Origin: Sphingosinicella sp. CPCC 101087
GTDB lineage: Bacteria > Pseudomonadota > Alphaproteobacteria > Sphingomonadales > Sphingomonadaceae
Reading direction: 5' to 3'
Length of the DNA: 64,000 nucleotides
NCBI RefSeq assembly: GCF_004151485.1
Contig: NZ_SBFF01000006.1
Coordinates: 236,710-300,709 of the forward strand
The notes beneath the pieces were generated by a model that was not told where the DNA came from, did not search any database, and saw only the letters and a program-made list of their open reading frames with translations. The position numbers and the translations under genes are program-made. The first letter of the stretch is position 1. Each line of letters opens with the position of its first letter. Below are positions 48,305 through 57,481 of the stretch, in pieces.

Positions 48305-49381
48305 ATGTCCCGACCAGATGCCCGCCCCGGCCGCGGCGCGCCCGAGAACAGGACGCCGGACCGCTTCAATCTCCCTCTCAGGGAGGCGGACGGCGACTGG
48401 CTGGACGAGCGCGAGGCGCAGGACGGCGCACGGCCGCCGCTGCGCACCACCGTCACTGTCGAGCATGCCAAGACGATCATCGCCTACAACCGATCGCCCG
48501 ACATCGGCTTCGACCGTTCGATCAACGCTTATCGCGGCTGCGAGCATGGATGCATCTACTGCTTCGCCCGCCCGACCCACGCCTATCACGATCTCTCACC
48601 CGGGCTCGATTTCGAAACCCGGCTGTTCGCCAAGCCGGACGCCGCTCGGCTGCTGCGGGCGGAGCTCGGTAAACGCGGCTACCAGGTTCGTCCGATCGCG
48701 ATAGGCACCAACACCGATCCCTATCAGCCCATCGAGGCGAGATGGCGGATCACCCGGAGCGTGCTCGAAGTGCTGGCGGAGACTCGGCATCCGGTCACGA
48801 TCACCACGAAGTCGGACCGTGTGCTGATGGATCTCGACCTGATCCAGGCAATGGGACGCAAGCGCCTGGCGGCGGTGGCGCTGTCGGTGACCTCGCTGAC
48901 TCCCGAAGTCTCGCGGACGCTCGAGCCGCGCGCACCGGCCGCGCGCAAACGGCTGGCGGCGGTGAAGAAGCTCGCCGAGGCGGGCGTTCCGGTCAGCGTC
49001 GCGATCGCGCCGGTCGTGCCCGGAATCACCGACCATGAACTCGAGGCGATCGTCGAGGCCGCGGCCGAGGCCGGAGCCCAGGGCGTCTTCTATTTGCCGG
49101 TGCGCCTTCCGTACGAGGTCGCGCCCCTGTTCCGGGGATGGCTGGACGAGCATTATCCGGACCGAGCGGCCAAGGTGATGGCCATCATCCGCGAGATGCG
49201 GGGCGGCAAGGATAACGATCCCAACTGGTTCACCCGGATGCAGGGCTTCGGCCCCTGGGCGGAACTTCTGCGCGCCCGCTTCGACCGGGCGGTGCGCAAG
49301 CACGGCTTCGACCACGAAAGGACCCGGCTGCGCACCGATCTGTTCGAACCACCCCAGGGACCGCAGCTGCGGCTGCTTTAG
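48305..49381 (+). CDS. PA0069-type radical SAM protein (SplB-like)
   Basis: The 358-residue product has the radical-SAM cluster cysteines Cys79, Cys83 and Cys86 in YRGCEHGCIYCFARPTH. GTNTDPYQPIEARWRITRSV and TTKSDRVLMDLDLI follow, which is the PA0069 family pattern related to spore photoproduct lyase. The substrate is unknown; a LexA box in its promoter points to DNA damage. The ATG at 48305 was chosen over one 18 codons upstream because the promoter boxes lie between them. Confidence 0.9.
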   Translation: MSRPDARPGRGAPENRTPDRFNLPLREADGDWLDEREAQDGARPPLRTTVTVEHAKTIIAYNRSPDIGFDRSINAYRGCEHGCIYCFARPTHAYHDLSPGLDFETRLFAKPDAARLLRAELGKRGYQVRPIAIGTNTDPYQPIEARWRITRSVLEVLAETRHPVTITTKSDRVLMDLDLIQAMGRKRLAAVALSVTSLTPEVSRTLEPRAPAARKRLAAVKKLAEAGVPVSVAIAPVVPGITDHELEAIVEAAAEAGAQGVFYLPVRLPYEVAPLFRGWLDEHYPDRAAKVMAIIREMRGGKDNDPNWFTRMQGFGPWAELLRARFDRAVRKHGFDHERTRLRTDLFEPPQGPQLRLL

Positions 49382-49481
49382 AGACGTTCGGCATCAGACC
49401 GCGGAAGCGCAGCGAGTATCACCCGATTCCGGCTCGCCCCGGTGGAGAAGGGCTCTCCAATCGATTCGGTTCGAGGATGCG

Positions 49482-49512
49482 ATGGCGAGGTCGACATCGT
49501 CGACCTCGCCAT
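49482..49512. terminator. 31-base hairpin between convergent genes
   Basis: ATGGCGAGGTCGAC and its exact complement form a 14-bp stem with an ATC loop. It separates the radical-SAM gene from the convergent RTX nuclease gene, 12 bases from the latter's stop. No T-run is visible on either side, so it may act in both directions or as an mRNA end protector. Confidence 0.5.
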
Positions 49513-49524
49513 GCGCGCCTTCCC

Positions 49525-52500
49525 TCAGCCGAAGATCACATCCGTCTGCGCGATCGGGACATGGGTCTGGATGGTGAAATCGGCGATCGCGTCCCCGTCC
49601 ACGTCGCCGGCCAGCCAGTTGGCGCCATTCTGGCTGTAGGAGCGAAGCTCCCCGGCCGTACCGCTGAACGCGCTTGCGCCGACCCAGGCGAAGGCATCGC
49701 GCTCACCACCCTCGACGGCGTCGAGACTGCTGAGATCGATCTTGTCCTGGCCACGGCGGAAATCGGTGATCAGATCGTTGCCCCCCGTCTCGCTGAAGAT
49801 GAAGACGTCATTGTGGTTGCCGCCGGTCAGCACGTCGTCGCCGGCGCCGCCGTTCAGCCGATCCGCATGGTTGCCGCCGTTCAGCACGTCCGCGCCCGCG
49901 CCGGCGTGAAGGATATCGTCATGATTGCCGCCGTTCAGCACGTCGTTGCCGGCGCCGCCGATCAGCACGTCGTCATGATTGCCGCCGTCCAGCCAATCAT
50001 GGCCGTCGAGCCCGAGCAGCCAATCTTCGCCATTTCCACCCGACAACCGATCCTCGCCGGCCGTGCCCTCCAGCACGTCGTCGCCATTGCCGCCGGATAG
50101 GGCCAGGCCGTCGTTGATCCCGGTCACCGTCACCTGGACCGTCGCGGTGCTGGTGAGGCCGTCCGGATCGGTGATGGTGTAGCTGAAGCTGTCGATCCGG
50201 GTCTCGCCGGGCGCCAGCGCGTCGAAGGCGTCGGCGTCGGCAACGTAGCGAAGGCTCTGCGTCTCGGCGTCGAAGATAAGGGTGCCGAGCGTGTCCGCCG
50301 AATCGACCGCTGCGATCTCCAGCTGGTCCCCCGCGTCCGGATCGAAGTCGTTGGAGAGCAGCTGCTCCCAGAGATTGTCGCTCGTCGCATCCTCGTCGAC
50401 GGCGATCGCATCGTTGGCCGCGACCGGCGCCTCATTGGCCCCAGGAATGAAGAAGCGTCCGACAAGCGGATCGTGATCGGTGCCGCGCGGCACGCCGTCG
50501 GCCTGCTCCGCATTGATGTGGACGGAGTCGAACTCGGCGCCCGCGGCCAGCCCGCCGGTGACGAGCATGTGATCGAGCGCCTGGAGATTGCCGTCGAACA
50601 GATAGGAATAGCGCTCCGCTTCCGGCAATAGGCGGTGCAGGTCGGTCATCACTCCGCCGGCCTCGAGCGCGCCGATTGAATCCTCGAACCAGAAAGCGTT
50701 GAAGTCGCCGAGCACGCCGAGCTTCAGCGACGGATCGCTCGCCAGCGCTTCGTCGACATGGGCCCGGATCGCCTGGGCCTGCGCGGTCCGCGCCGCATCG
50801 CCCGCGTCGGCCGGCGGCTGCGCCGAACCCCAGAGCGGATCGCTGCCGATGCGCGAGGTGAAATGGACGTTGATCAAGCTCACCGTCTCGCCGTTGAACG
50901 TGAAGTCCGCGACGAGCGGCCTGCGCGTACCGTTAAAGGCCGGAGCCTCGATCAGCTGCGCACTCCCATCGACATATTCAACGCGGTCGGCATTGTAGAG
51001 ATAGCCGTTGCGGATGTTGCCGCCGGGCTCGCCGCCGGTCGAGTTTGGGCTGGACGGCGCCACCTCGACATAAACATAGTCGGGACCGCCGATCGCCGCG
51101 ATCGCATCGATCAGGAGCTGCGCGGTGACGATGGCCGAGAGCGGGTCGCTGCCGCCCATTCCGTTTCCGTCCTGCATCTCCTGAAGCCCGATGACGTCCG
51201 GGGCGAGCAGATTGTAGACGATGTCGCCGGCTAGCAGGTTGAACTTCGCCGCGCTGTCGCCCGGATCGAGATTCTCGACATTGTAGCTGGCGACCGTGAG
51301 ATGGTCCGCATCGCCTTCCAGCGCCGTCGTCTCCCGTCCGAGAGTGACGTCTTCGGTTACGCCGACCGCCTGGGTGACCAGAAGCTCGTAGCTGTTGAAG
51401 CCGTAGGACATGACGCCGGTGACGTCGGAAAGCCGGTCGCCCTGGCTGTGCGCGGGATCGTAGCCGTCGAACAGGGCCGACGTCGCGTCAATCTGGATCT
51501 TCTCGGGATTATAGTCGCCGTCCGAGACCGTGATACCGCCACGGCCGTTCACCCCGGTAGCGCCTTCGCCGCCGGAGGCGACGACATAGGTCTCGCCGAA
51601 CGAATTGGTCTGCGACACGACGAGGGGCGCGTCGATCGTCGTGAGCATCCCTTCGAGCGACTCGTAGAAGTCGATCCCGTCGCTGTCCGGATCGTAGGTG
51701 GCGAAGCCGTCATCGTCGATCACCTGGGTCGGCGGCAACCGACCGCCGGCGCCGATCAGGGCGGCGGCGGGAAGCGCATTGCCGGTCGACTGAACGACAA
51801 TATTCCGTGCGGTGAGCTGGGTGACGGTCAGGTTGGTCGTGTCGCCACCCGGCAGGAATTCGGCAACGGTGCCGCTGACCTGCACCGCATCTCCGGCGAC
51901 GAGGCCCGGCGCCGCGCCGGTGAAGACGAACATGGCGTCCGAGGTCCGGTCGTTGCCGTCGCCGACGGCATCCTGGAGATAGAAGCCGTTCGAAGAGACG
52001 GCGGTGACGATGCCGCCGGTGGTCACCGGCTGGCCCTCATAGTTGGAGCGGTGCCCCTCCCCCTGTATTTCCCAGATGGCCAGCGATACCGGGTCGTCGT
52101 TGAGGATCGTTCCGGTCGCCGCTCCGTCGACGATGTCGATGTTGCCGGCAGGATTGGCGAGCAGGATTTCGAACCTCTCGTTGGGCTCGCCGATCGTGTC
52201 GCCCGCCACCTCGACGACGATCTGGACGCTGGACACCCCTGCCGCGAAGTCGACATGGCCGGAAAGCGGCTGCCCGGACGCGAGGTCGGAAGTGTCGGCG
52301 CCACCGGTCAGGCTCATCACCCAATCGACGCTCGCCGGCTGGTCGAGACCGCCGGCACGCCGGACGGTGAAGACCATCTGCTGGACGCCCGAATCGCCTT
52401 CCGCGACGCTGACGTCGCCGATCGAGACGAGGCCGGTTCCGCCGGCCGCGATGAAATCCTGGCCCTCATTGACCGCGCCGAAGCTGTCGTCGCGCGCCGC

Positions 52501-53940
52501 GACCCAGCTGAAATCCTCATAGTTCGCGCCGAATCCGACGAGCTGGAGCGATTGGCCGAGCCCCGGTACGGGCTCCTCGGCGACCCCGATGTCGGTGCTG
52601 GCGAGACCCGCCGCCGGGCCGTTCGTGGCGGTGAAGCTGCCTTCGTAGGACAGGAACTGGACGACGTTTCCGCCCGCGTCCACCAGAGCCAGACCATCGG
52701 GTGACCCGTTCTGGAGACCCGGCACGTCGAAGGACAGCGTGCCGAAGCCGTCATCCTGATCGGCGAAGATGCCGGACAAAGCGATGGTTCCGTAAGCGGC
52801 ACCGCCATTGCCGTTGTAGAGGACGAGCGTCCAGCCGGCGAGGCTCGTCCCTGCCGGCCCGGCGATCTCGACCGCCTCGCCGGCGTCCGTGCCCGTATTG
52901 TCGTAGTGAACCTCGTTGATGAAGGCGCCGCCCCCGGCGGGCGCGCTGTCGTCGTTGAGGATCGTGCCCACGGCCGCGGAGTCGCCAAGGGTCGCGCCTC
53001 CGGTCGGCGACGACAGCGTGACGGCGAAGGTCTCGTTCGGCTCGACCTGCGTGTCGCCGGCAAGCATGACCGTGATCGTCGCCGAGGTCTGGCCGTCGGC
53101 GAAGGAGACGGTCCCGGTCAGCGGCGCGCCGGCGGCGAGGTCGCCCGTATCCGCATTGCCGCTGAAGTCGATCGTCCAGGCGGCGGACACCTCGCCGGCG
53201 CTCCCGCCGTCGCGTGTCACGGTGAAGGTGAGCGCAGACGTTCCGGCGTCTCCTTCCGAGACGCTCGCGTCGGCGATCGACAGGATACCCGGCGCGCCCG
53301 GATCGAGGGCGCCGCTGCTGACGACGAGATCGTCGATTCCGACCCATTCGTCGTTGCCGCTCGCATTGGTGGTCATCAGCCGAACCTGGAGCGTCGCTGC
53401 ATTGTTGGCGGCTTGCGGCAGGACCAGGTCGAGCATGGTGACCATGGTTGCGCCGGCGGCGGTCACGTCGGCGAAATAGCCGCCGGGAACGTTGATCCAT
53501 TCGCCGTCCGGATCGGTCCGGAACTGGACGTTGAACTGCTGCACCGAATTGTCGGGGGATCCGTCGAGATCGCGGATATTGGCCTGGAGCCGGATGTCGC
53601 TCCGGCCGGTGGCATCGAGATGGAGGACGATGCTCGGCGCGTCGGCGGTGCCGGAGCCGTTGAGGGCGATCGTCGGGTCGCTGATCTGGAATTCGGCGAC
53701 GCCGCCATTGGTGAGGCTGTTGGGGTTGGACTGGTTGGCAATCACGTCCACGGCGCCGAGCGTGGCAGCTGCCGTCAAGGTGCGCGGGTCGACATTGGTG
53801 GGCGAACTGGCCGTATAGTCGCCGAGATAGCCGAGAATGCCGGGCACGCCGTTCCAGTCGTCATTGCCGCCGATCAGGCCGGTGTCGGACCAATCCTGCT
53901 GGAAATTTCCGGAAGCAAGCGAGTGATAGGTGGCGGTCAT
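49525..53940 (-). CDS. large RTX-secreted multidomain extracellular nuclease
   Basis: The 1471-residue product has no N-terminal signal peptide. An N-terminal beta domain is followed by Calx-beta (about 218-330), a lamin-tail-like domain (about 340-490), a second Calx-beta (about 505-615), and an OB-like segment (about 625-740). Then come an ExeM-type endonuclease/exonuclease/phosphatase domain (about 880-1160; SYNVENLDPGD, IGLQEMQDG, LGDFNAFWFED, GTDHDPLVG) and a cadherin-like domain. The Ca-binding RTX repeats (about 1280-1390) and a C-terminal type I secretion region ending in QTDVIFG close the protein. It would be secreted and degrade extracellular DNA. No type I secretion genes adjoin it. 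Confidence 0.9.
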   Translation of the reverse strand: MTATYHSLASGNFQQDWSDTGLIGGNDDWNGVPGILGYLGDYTASSPTNVDPRTLTAAATLGAVDVIANQSNPNSLTNGGVAEFQISDPTIALNGSGTADAPSIVLHLDATGRSDIRLQANIRDLDGSPDNSVQQFNVQFRTDPDGEWINVPGGYFADVTAAGATMVTMLDLVLPQAANNAATLQVRLMTTNASGNDEWVGIDDLVVSSGALDPGAPGILSIADASVSEGDAGTSALTFTVTRDGGSAGEVSAAWTIDFSGNADTGDLAAGAPLTGTVSFADGQTSATITVMLAGDTQVEPNETFAVTLSSPTGGATLGDSAAVGTILNDDSAPAGGGAFINEVHYDNTGTDAGEAVEIAGPAGTSLAGWTLVLYNGNGGAAYGTIALSGIFADQDDGFGTLSFDVPGLQNGSPDGLALVDAGGNVVQFLSYEGSFTATNGPAAGLASTDIGVAEEPVPGLGQSLQLVGFGANYEDFSWVAARDDSFGAVNEGQDFIAAGGTGLVSIGDVSVAEGDSGVQQMVFTVRRAGGLDQPASVDWVMSLTGGADTSDLASGQPLSGHVDFAAGVSSVQIVVEVAGDTIGEPNERFEILLANPAGNIDIVDGAATGTILNDDPVSLAIWEIQGEGHRSNYEGQPVTTGGIVTAVSSNGFYLQDAVGDGNDRTSDAMFVFTGAAPGLVAGDAVQVSGTVAEFLPGGDTTNLTVTQLTARNIVVQSTGNALPAAALIGAGGRLPPTQVIDDDGFATYDPDSDGIDFYESLEGMLTTIDAPLVVSQTNSFGETYVVASGGEGATGVNGRGGITVSDGDYNPEKIQIDATSALFDGYDPAHSQGDRLSDVTGVMSYGFNSYELLVTQAVGVTEDVTLGRETTALEGDADHLTVASYNVENLDPGDSAAKFNLLAGDIVYNLLAPDVIGLQEMQDGNGMGGSDPLSAIVTAQLLIDAIAAIGGPDYVYVEVAPSSPNSTGGEPGGNIRNGYLYNADRVEYVDGSAQLIEAPAFNGTRRPLVADFTFNGETVSLINVHFTSRIGSDPLWGSAQPPADAGDAARTAQAQAIRAHVDEALASDPSLKLGVLGDFNAFWFEDSIGALEAGGVMTDLHRLLPEAERYSYLFDGNLQALDHMLVTGGLAAGAEFDSVHINAEQADGVPRGTDHDPLVGRFFIPGANEAPVAANDAIAVDEDATSDNLWEQLLSNDFDPDAGDQLEIAAVDSADTLGTLIFDAETQSLRYVADADAFDALAPGETRIDSFSYTITDPDGLTSTATVQVTVTGINDGLALSGGNGDDVLEGTAGEDRLSGGNGEDWLLGLDGHDWLDGGNHDDVLIGGAGNDVLNGGNHDDILHAGAGADVLNGGNHADRLNGGAGDDVLTGGNHNDVFIFSETGGNDLITDFRRGQDKIDLSSLDAVEGGERDAFAWVGASAFSGTAGELRSYSQNGANWLAGDVDGDAIADFTIQTHVPIAQTDVIFG
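49817..50032. repeat. 54-base tandem repeats encoding RTX nonapeptides
   Basis: TTGCCGCCG-TCAGCACGTC recurs at 49817, 49871 and 49925, and in near form at 49979, exactly 54 bases apart. Each unit encodes 18 residues with two Ca-binding turns of the form G-G-x-G/N-x-D. The repeats lie inside the nuclease gene. Confidence 0.85.
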
Positions 53941-54137
53941 GCGGCTTAGTCCCCCAGCTGACAGGCGTGCCCGCCGCTCATGCGACAGACCGCCCGATGC
54001 CTTAGAAAAACCGATTCGCGATCGGCTCTACTTGGCTAGGAACCGGTTGTTACAACTGGAAGTGAGTATCGATGGCAGTGCGAGTTTCGGTCCGCGGGCC
54101 TGGTTCTACCCCCGACTCATCACGGCCCCCGTCATGC

Positions 54138-54539
54138 TCAGCTCCCGGAACGCAGCGCCTCTTCGCTTCCATAGGGCCGGGTGATCGCCTCCATCAGATG
54201 CCCGTCGGGATCCTCGAAATAGACGCCGCGACCGCCGAAATGACGGTTGATCTCCCCCGGCCGGCTGCGTGCGGGATCCGCCCAATGCGCGATGCCACGC
54301 TCCCTTATCCGACCCATCACGGCGTCGAACGCGCTCTCCGCGACCAGGAAGGCATAATGCTGACGCGAGACCGTGCCCGTCTTTGACATGAAGTCGAGCG
54401 ACACCTGGTTCTCGAGCTCGACCACCATGAAGTGGAGAAAAGGCCGTGGCGGAGGCAGGCCGAGCATGTCGGCGAGAAAGGCCGACGAGGCCTTGCTGTC
54501 GCGGCACCAGACGATCGTGTGGTTGAGCTGAACGGGCAT
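54138..54539 (-). CDS. VOC/glyoxalase family protein, second copy
   Basis: The 133-residue product has the order LNHTIVWCRDSKASSAFLAD, FLHFMVVELENQVSLDF, HYAFLVAESAFDAVMGRI, and GRGVYFEDPDGHLMEAIT. The His, Glu and Asp residues of the DPDGHLME segment resemble metal-binding dioxygenase/glyoxalase members more closely than the copy at 47.8 kb. The 198-base gap upstream of the nuclease gene (53941-54137) shows only AT-richer sequence around 54020-54060 that may hold its promoter. Confidence 0.87.
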   Translation of the reverse strand: MPVQLNHTIVWCRDSKASSAFLADMLGLPPPRPFLHFMVVELENQVSLDFMSKTGTVSRQHYAFLVAESAFDAVMGRIRERGIAHWADPARSRPGEINRHFGGRGVYFEDPDGHLMEAITRPYGSEEALRSGS

Positions 54540-54698
54540 CGGACGCTCCTGCCTGAACCTTCGGCGGCATCCTACCGCACCGAAGCGCGTTGCGCACCAG
54601 AGGTCTAATCCGCCGCTCGCGGCGCCGTCACGCTCCCGGCACGCCGTGTCTCATTGTCCGGCGCGGCACGCGAGCGCCGCATCGAACGGGAGATTCAA

Positions 54699-55139
54699 AT
54701 GCGAATTCTGCGCATATCCGCGCTCGTCCTGACCGCCTTGGCGCTCGTCCCGGGCGGCGCCCATTTGTTCGAGCTGCCGGGCAAGATGCGGCTGGGCGGC
54801 AGCGACTATTTCGTCGTCCAGTCGATCTATGCCGGCTGGGCGCTGTTCGCGCTCCCGATCGTTTTGGCACTCCTGGCCAATGGTGCGCTCTGGGCGGTCC
54901 GGCGCAGAACCGACCCTGCCGAGGCTCGCTGGTCGCTCGCGGCGGCGCTGATGATCCTGTTCAGCCTCGTCCTGTTCTTCATCCGAGTCTATCCGGCCAA
55001 CGTGGCGACCGAGAATTGGACGTTTCAGCCGGCGAACTGGGAGTCGCTGAGGACCGCCTGGGAATATGGCCACGCCGCCAACACCCTGCTGATCTTCGCG
55101 GCCTTCGTCGCGACGGCCTTCGCCACCGCGAAGAGGTGA
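54699..55139 (+). CDS. four-helix membrane protein (DUF1772-like)
   Basis: The 146-residue product has helices at about 4-22, 40-63, 76-100 and 121-140. FVVQSIYAGWALFALPIVLA follows the first loop, and TENWTFQPANWESLRTAWEY lies before the last helix. The pattern resembles DUF1772 membrane proteins. The ATG at 54699 follows AACGGGAGATTCAA. Its function is unknown. Confidence 0.8.
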   Translation: MRILRISALVLTALALVPGGAHLFELPGKMRLGGSDYFVVQSIYAGWALFALPIVLALLANGALWAVRRRTDPAEARWSLAAALMILFSLVLFFIRVYPANVATENWTFQPANWESLRTAWEYGHAANTLLIFAAFVATAFATAKR

Positions 55140-55198
55140 GCCGGGCGAGGCGCGTCTGACGCGCACCGTCCCCGCTCGCGCCGGAGCGACTCGCGCCT

Positions 55199-55957
55199 TC
55201 AGGATCGGTCACGGCCGAGCAGCCAGCGGAAAGCCCGGCGAAGCTCGGCCGTGCCGTCGCGGTCGTACCAGCGCCCATGGGCCAGGATGATCCGGTGGGG
55301 ATCCCAGCCGATCATCGTTTCGATGGCTCGTTTGAGCTCCGGCCGATGCCGGGCGAAGGTCAGGCGCATGTCGCGCGGCATGCTGCCGTGCGGGTCCTGG
55401 ACTCCGCCGAGCCGCGTCAGCCACCGCATCATGACGCTGCCGAGCTTCGCCGGCTCGAAATTCTCGATGAGATCGGTGAGGATCAAGGTCGCGGACGGCC
55501 GGTGGAAGAAGACGAACTCGGTCATGTAGCGGCTCCTGATCGGCAGCGTCGCGATCGCGCTTTCCCAGGGATAGGCGGTCTCCGCCTCGAGCCGCCGGAA
55601 CGGGAAATCGATTCTCCTCGCAGCCGCTTCCGTTATCCCGGGCGCCAACCAGACCTCGGCGTCGGGGAAGGCATGCTCCCAATCGGGGATCCACCAATGG
55701 TGGATTCGGTTCGGTCCGACGATCCAGCGCGGTCGTCCGACCGCTTCCACTTCCGCGCGCAGCTCGGGCGGGACCGGCGTCGGCGAATGGACGAACAGGT
55801 CGCCGCCGATCCGCACGAGGGTCATGCGGGTGGTGAAAGGCAGCTTCGGCCAGGGTAGGCCGAAGCGAATGACCGGCCCGTCGACGATCCAGATGTCGGT
55901 GCAGACGGGCTTCAGCCGATTGACGGGATCATAGGTCCGCTCGACGGTCTGGTTCAT
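55199..55957 (-). CDS. DUF4336 protein
   Basis: The 252-residue product begins with LKPVCTDIWIVDGPVIRFGL and MTLVRIGGDLFVHSPTPVPP, then GPNRIHHWWIPDWEHAFPDA. ETAYPWESAI and SATLILTDLIENFEPAK follow. This matches DUF4336, a family related to metallo-beta-lactamase folds (HSPTP replaces HxHxDH). Catalysis is unproven. The gene is divergent from the YcaQ-like gene across 210 bases with no feature I can support. Confidence 0.86.
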   Translation of the reverse strand: MNQTVERTYDPVNRLKPVCTDIWIVDGPVIRFGLPWPKLPFTTRMTLVRIGGDLFVHSPTPVPPELRAEVEAVGRPRWIVGPNRIHHWWIPDWEHAFPDAEVWLAPGITEAAARRIDFPFRRLEAETAYPWESAIATLPIRSRYMTEFVFFHRPSATLILTDLIENFEPAKLGSVMMRWLTRLGGVQDPHGSMPRDMRLTFARHRPELKRAIETMIGWDPHRIILAHGRWYDRDGTAELRRAFRWLLGRDRS

Positions 55958-56169
55958 TCCCGCAACCCGTCCCTTCCGCCGATCGCCCGCTCGACCCGGT
56001 CCGCCAGCGTCAGCGGGAAAGGGCGGAAGGAGGGGCGCGAGATCGGCATCGTGTCTTCATGCCAGCGAAGTGCGCCGTTACCAACGGTCGCCGCTCGCGG
56101 CTTCCCCTCGGATGAAGCAGGAAGGCATAGAGCGCGCGGCGATCGTGGCAGGACGGCAGGGATGAGAAT

Positions 56170-57351
56170 ATGCATGGGCGTTCCAGGATGACGGAGACCC
56201 TCTCCATCCCACAGGCACGACGTATAGCGCTCGCGGCCCAAGGCTTCGGCGAAGGGCGTCCAGCCCAGGTCACCCGTCAGCGCCTGCTGCGCAACCTCGA
56301 TCGTCTGTCGCTGCACCAGATCGACAGCGTGAACGTGCTGGCGCGTGCGCATTATCTGCCCACATTCTCTCGCCTCGGCGCTTATGATCGCGCCCTGCTC
56401 GACCGCTCCGCCTGGGGCCCGCGTCCACAGCGGCGGATGTTCGAGTATTGGGCGCACGAAGCCTCCTTGCTTCCACTGAACCTGCACCCGCTGCTGCGCT
56501 GGCGGATGGCCCGCGCGGACCGGGGTGAGATCGGCTGGGCGCATCTTCGCCGATTCGCGACCGATCACCGGAGCGAGGCGGAGGCAGTGCTGGCCCGGAT
56601 CCAAGCGGAAGGGCCGCTCGCCGCGTCGGACTTCGAGGAGGGGCGGAGCCGAAGCGGCTGGTGGGAATGGGGCGACACCAAGCGCGCGCTGGAATGGCTG
56701 TTCTGGGCCGGCCACATCACGACCAGGGCCCGACGCGGCAGCTTCGAGCGGGTCTACGACCTTACCGAGAGAGTCATCCCGGCAGACATAATGGCCCTGC
56801 CCACCCCGGACGAAGCGGAAGCGCACCGAAAGCTGGTCGAGCGCGCCGCAATGGCGCATGGCGTGGCGACAGTTAGCGACCTTCGCGACTATTTCCGTCT
56901 CGCTCCGGACGCCGCGCGCACCGCCATCGCACAGTTGGCCGAAGAAGGCCTGCTGATTGCGGCGAAGGTCGACGGCTGGAAGCAGCCCGCCTGGCTCCAC
57001 CGCGACTCGCGCCGTCCCCGTCGAATCCGCGGCCAGGCCCTGCTCGCCCCGTTCGATCCCCTGATCTGGGAACGCGGCCGCACCGAGCGGCTGTTCGGCT
57101 TCCGATATCGGATCGAGATCTACACGCCCGCCGAGAAGCGGGTGCACGGCTATTATGTGCTGCCCTTTCTCATGGACGAGCACCTCGTCGCCAGGGTCGA
57201 CCTCAAGGCCGACCGGCAGCGCTCACGCCTGCTGGTGCAGCAAGTCGGCTTCGAACCCGATGCGCCCGCCGACGCCGGGGAAAGACTCGACGCCGAGCTC
57301 GAACTCATGGCGTCGTGGCTGGATCTGGAGGCGGTGGAGCGACGGAGCTAG
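56170..57351 (+). CDS. winged-helix protein of the YcaQ/AlkZ-like family
   Basis: The 393-residue product begins IPQARRIALAAQGFGEGRPA. The catalytic-type Q-I-D sits in LSLHQIDSVNVLARAHYLP (about 40-58), and repeated winged-helix modules follow through ALLAPFDPLIWERGR and LVARVDLKADRQRSRLLV. Family members, as I recall, unhook DNA interstrand crosslinks as glycosylases. The ATG at 56170 follows CAGGGATGAGAAT; an alternative ATG at 56188 (MTETLSI) is equally family-like. The 130 bases to gatB contain nothing clear. Confidence 0.87.
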   Translation: MHGRSRMTETLSIPQARRIALAAQGFGEGRPAQVTRQRLLRNLDRLSLHQIDSVNVLARAHYLPTFSRLGAYDRALLDRSAWGPRPQRRMFEYWAHEASLLPLNLHPLLRWRMARADRGEIGWAHLRRFATDHRSEAEAVLARIQAEGPLAASDFEEGRSRSGWWEWGDTKRALEWLFWAGHITTRARRGSFERVYDLTERVIPADIMALPTPDEAEAHRKLVERAAMAHGVATVSDLRDYFRLAPDAARTAIAQLAEEGLLIAAKVDGWKQPAWLHRDSRRPRRIRGQALLAPFDPLIWERGRTERLFGFRYRIEIYTPAEKRVHGYYVLPFLMDEHLVARVDLKADRQRSRLLVQQVGFEPDAPADAGERLDAELELMASWLDLEAVERRS

Positions 57352-57481
57352 AGGCCCTAGCGCAGGTCGAACCATTTGGAAGCCACGCCGATGAACGCCC
57401 GGTCTGCGAGTAGGGTCAAAGAAGTTCAGCCACCGCTCGTGGATCGCGGTCGGTGACGACGCGCTGGCAGTAGGTTCGAGC

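Noticed and set aside
49817..50032. Regular 54-base repeats considered as a CRISPR-like array
   Set aside because: The repeats are tandem, without unique spacers, and encode RTX nonapeptides in frame.
57352..57481. Possible tRNA-like TTCGA elements upstream of gatB
   Set aside because: No acceptor stem or cloverleaf could be formed around them.
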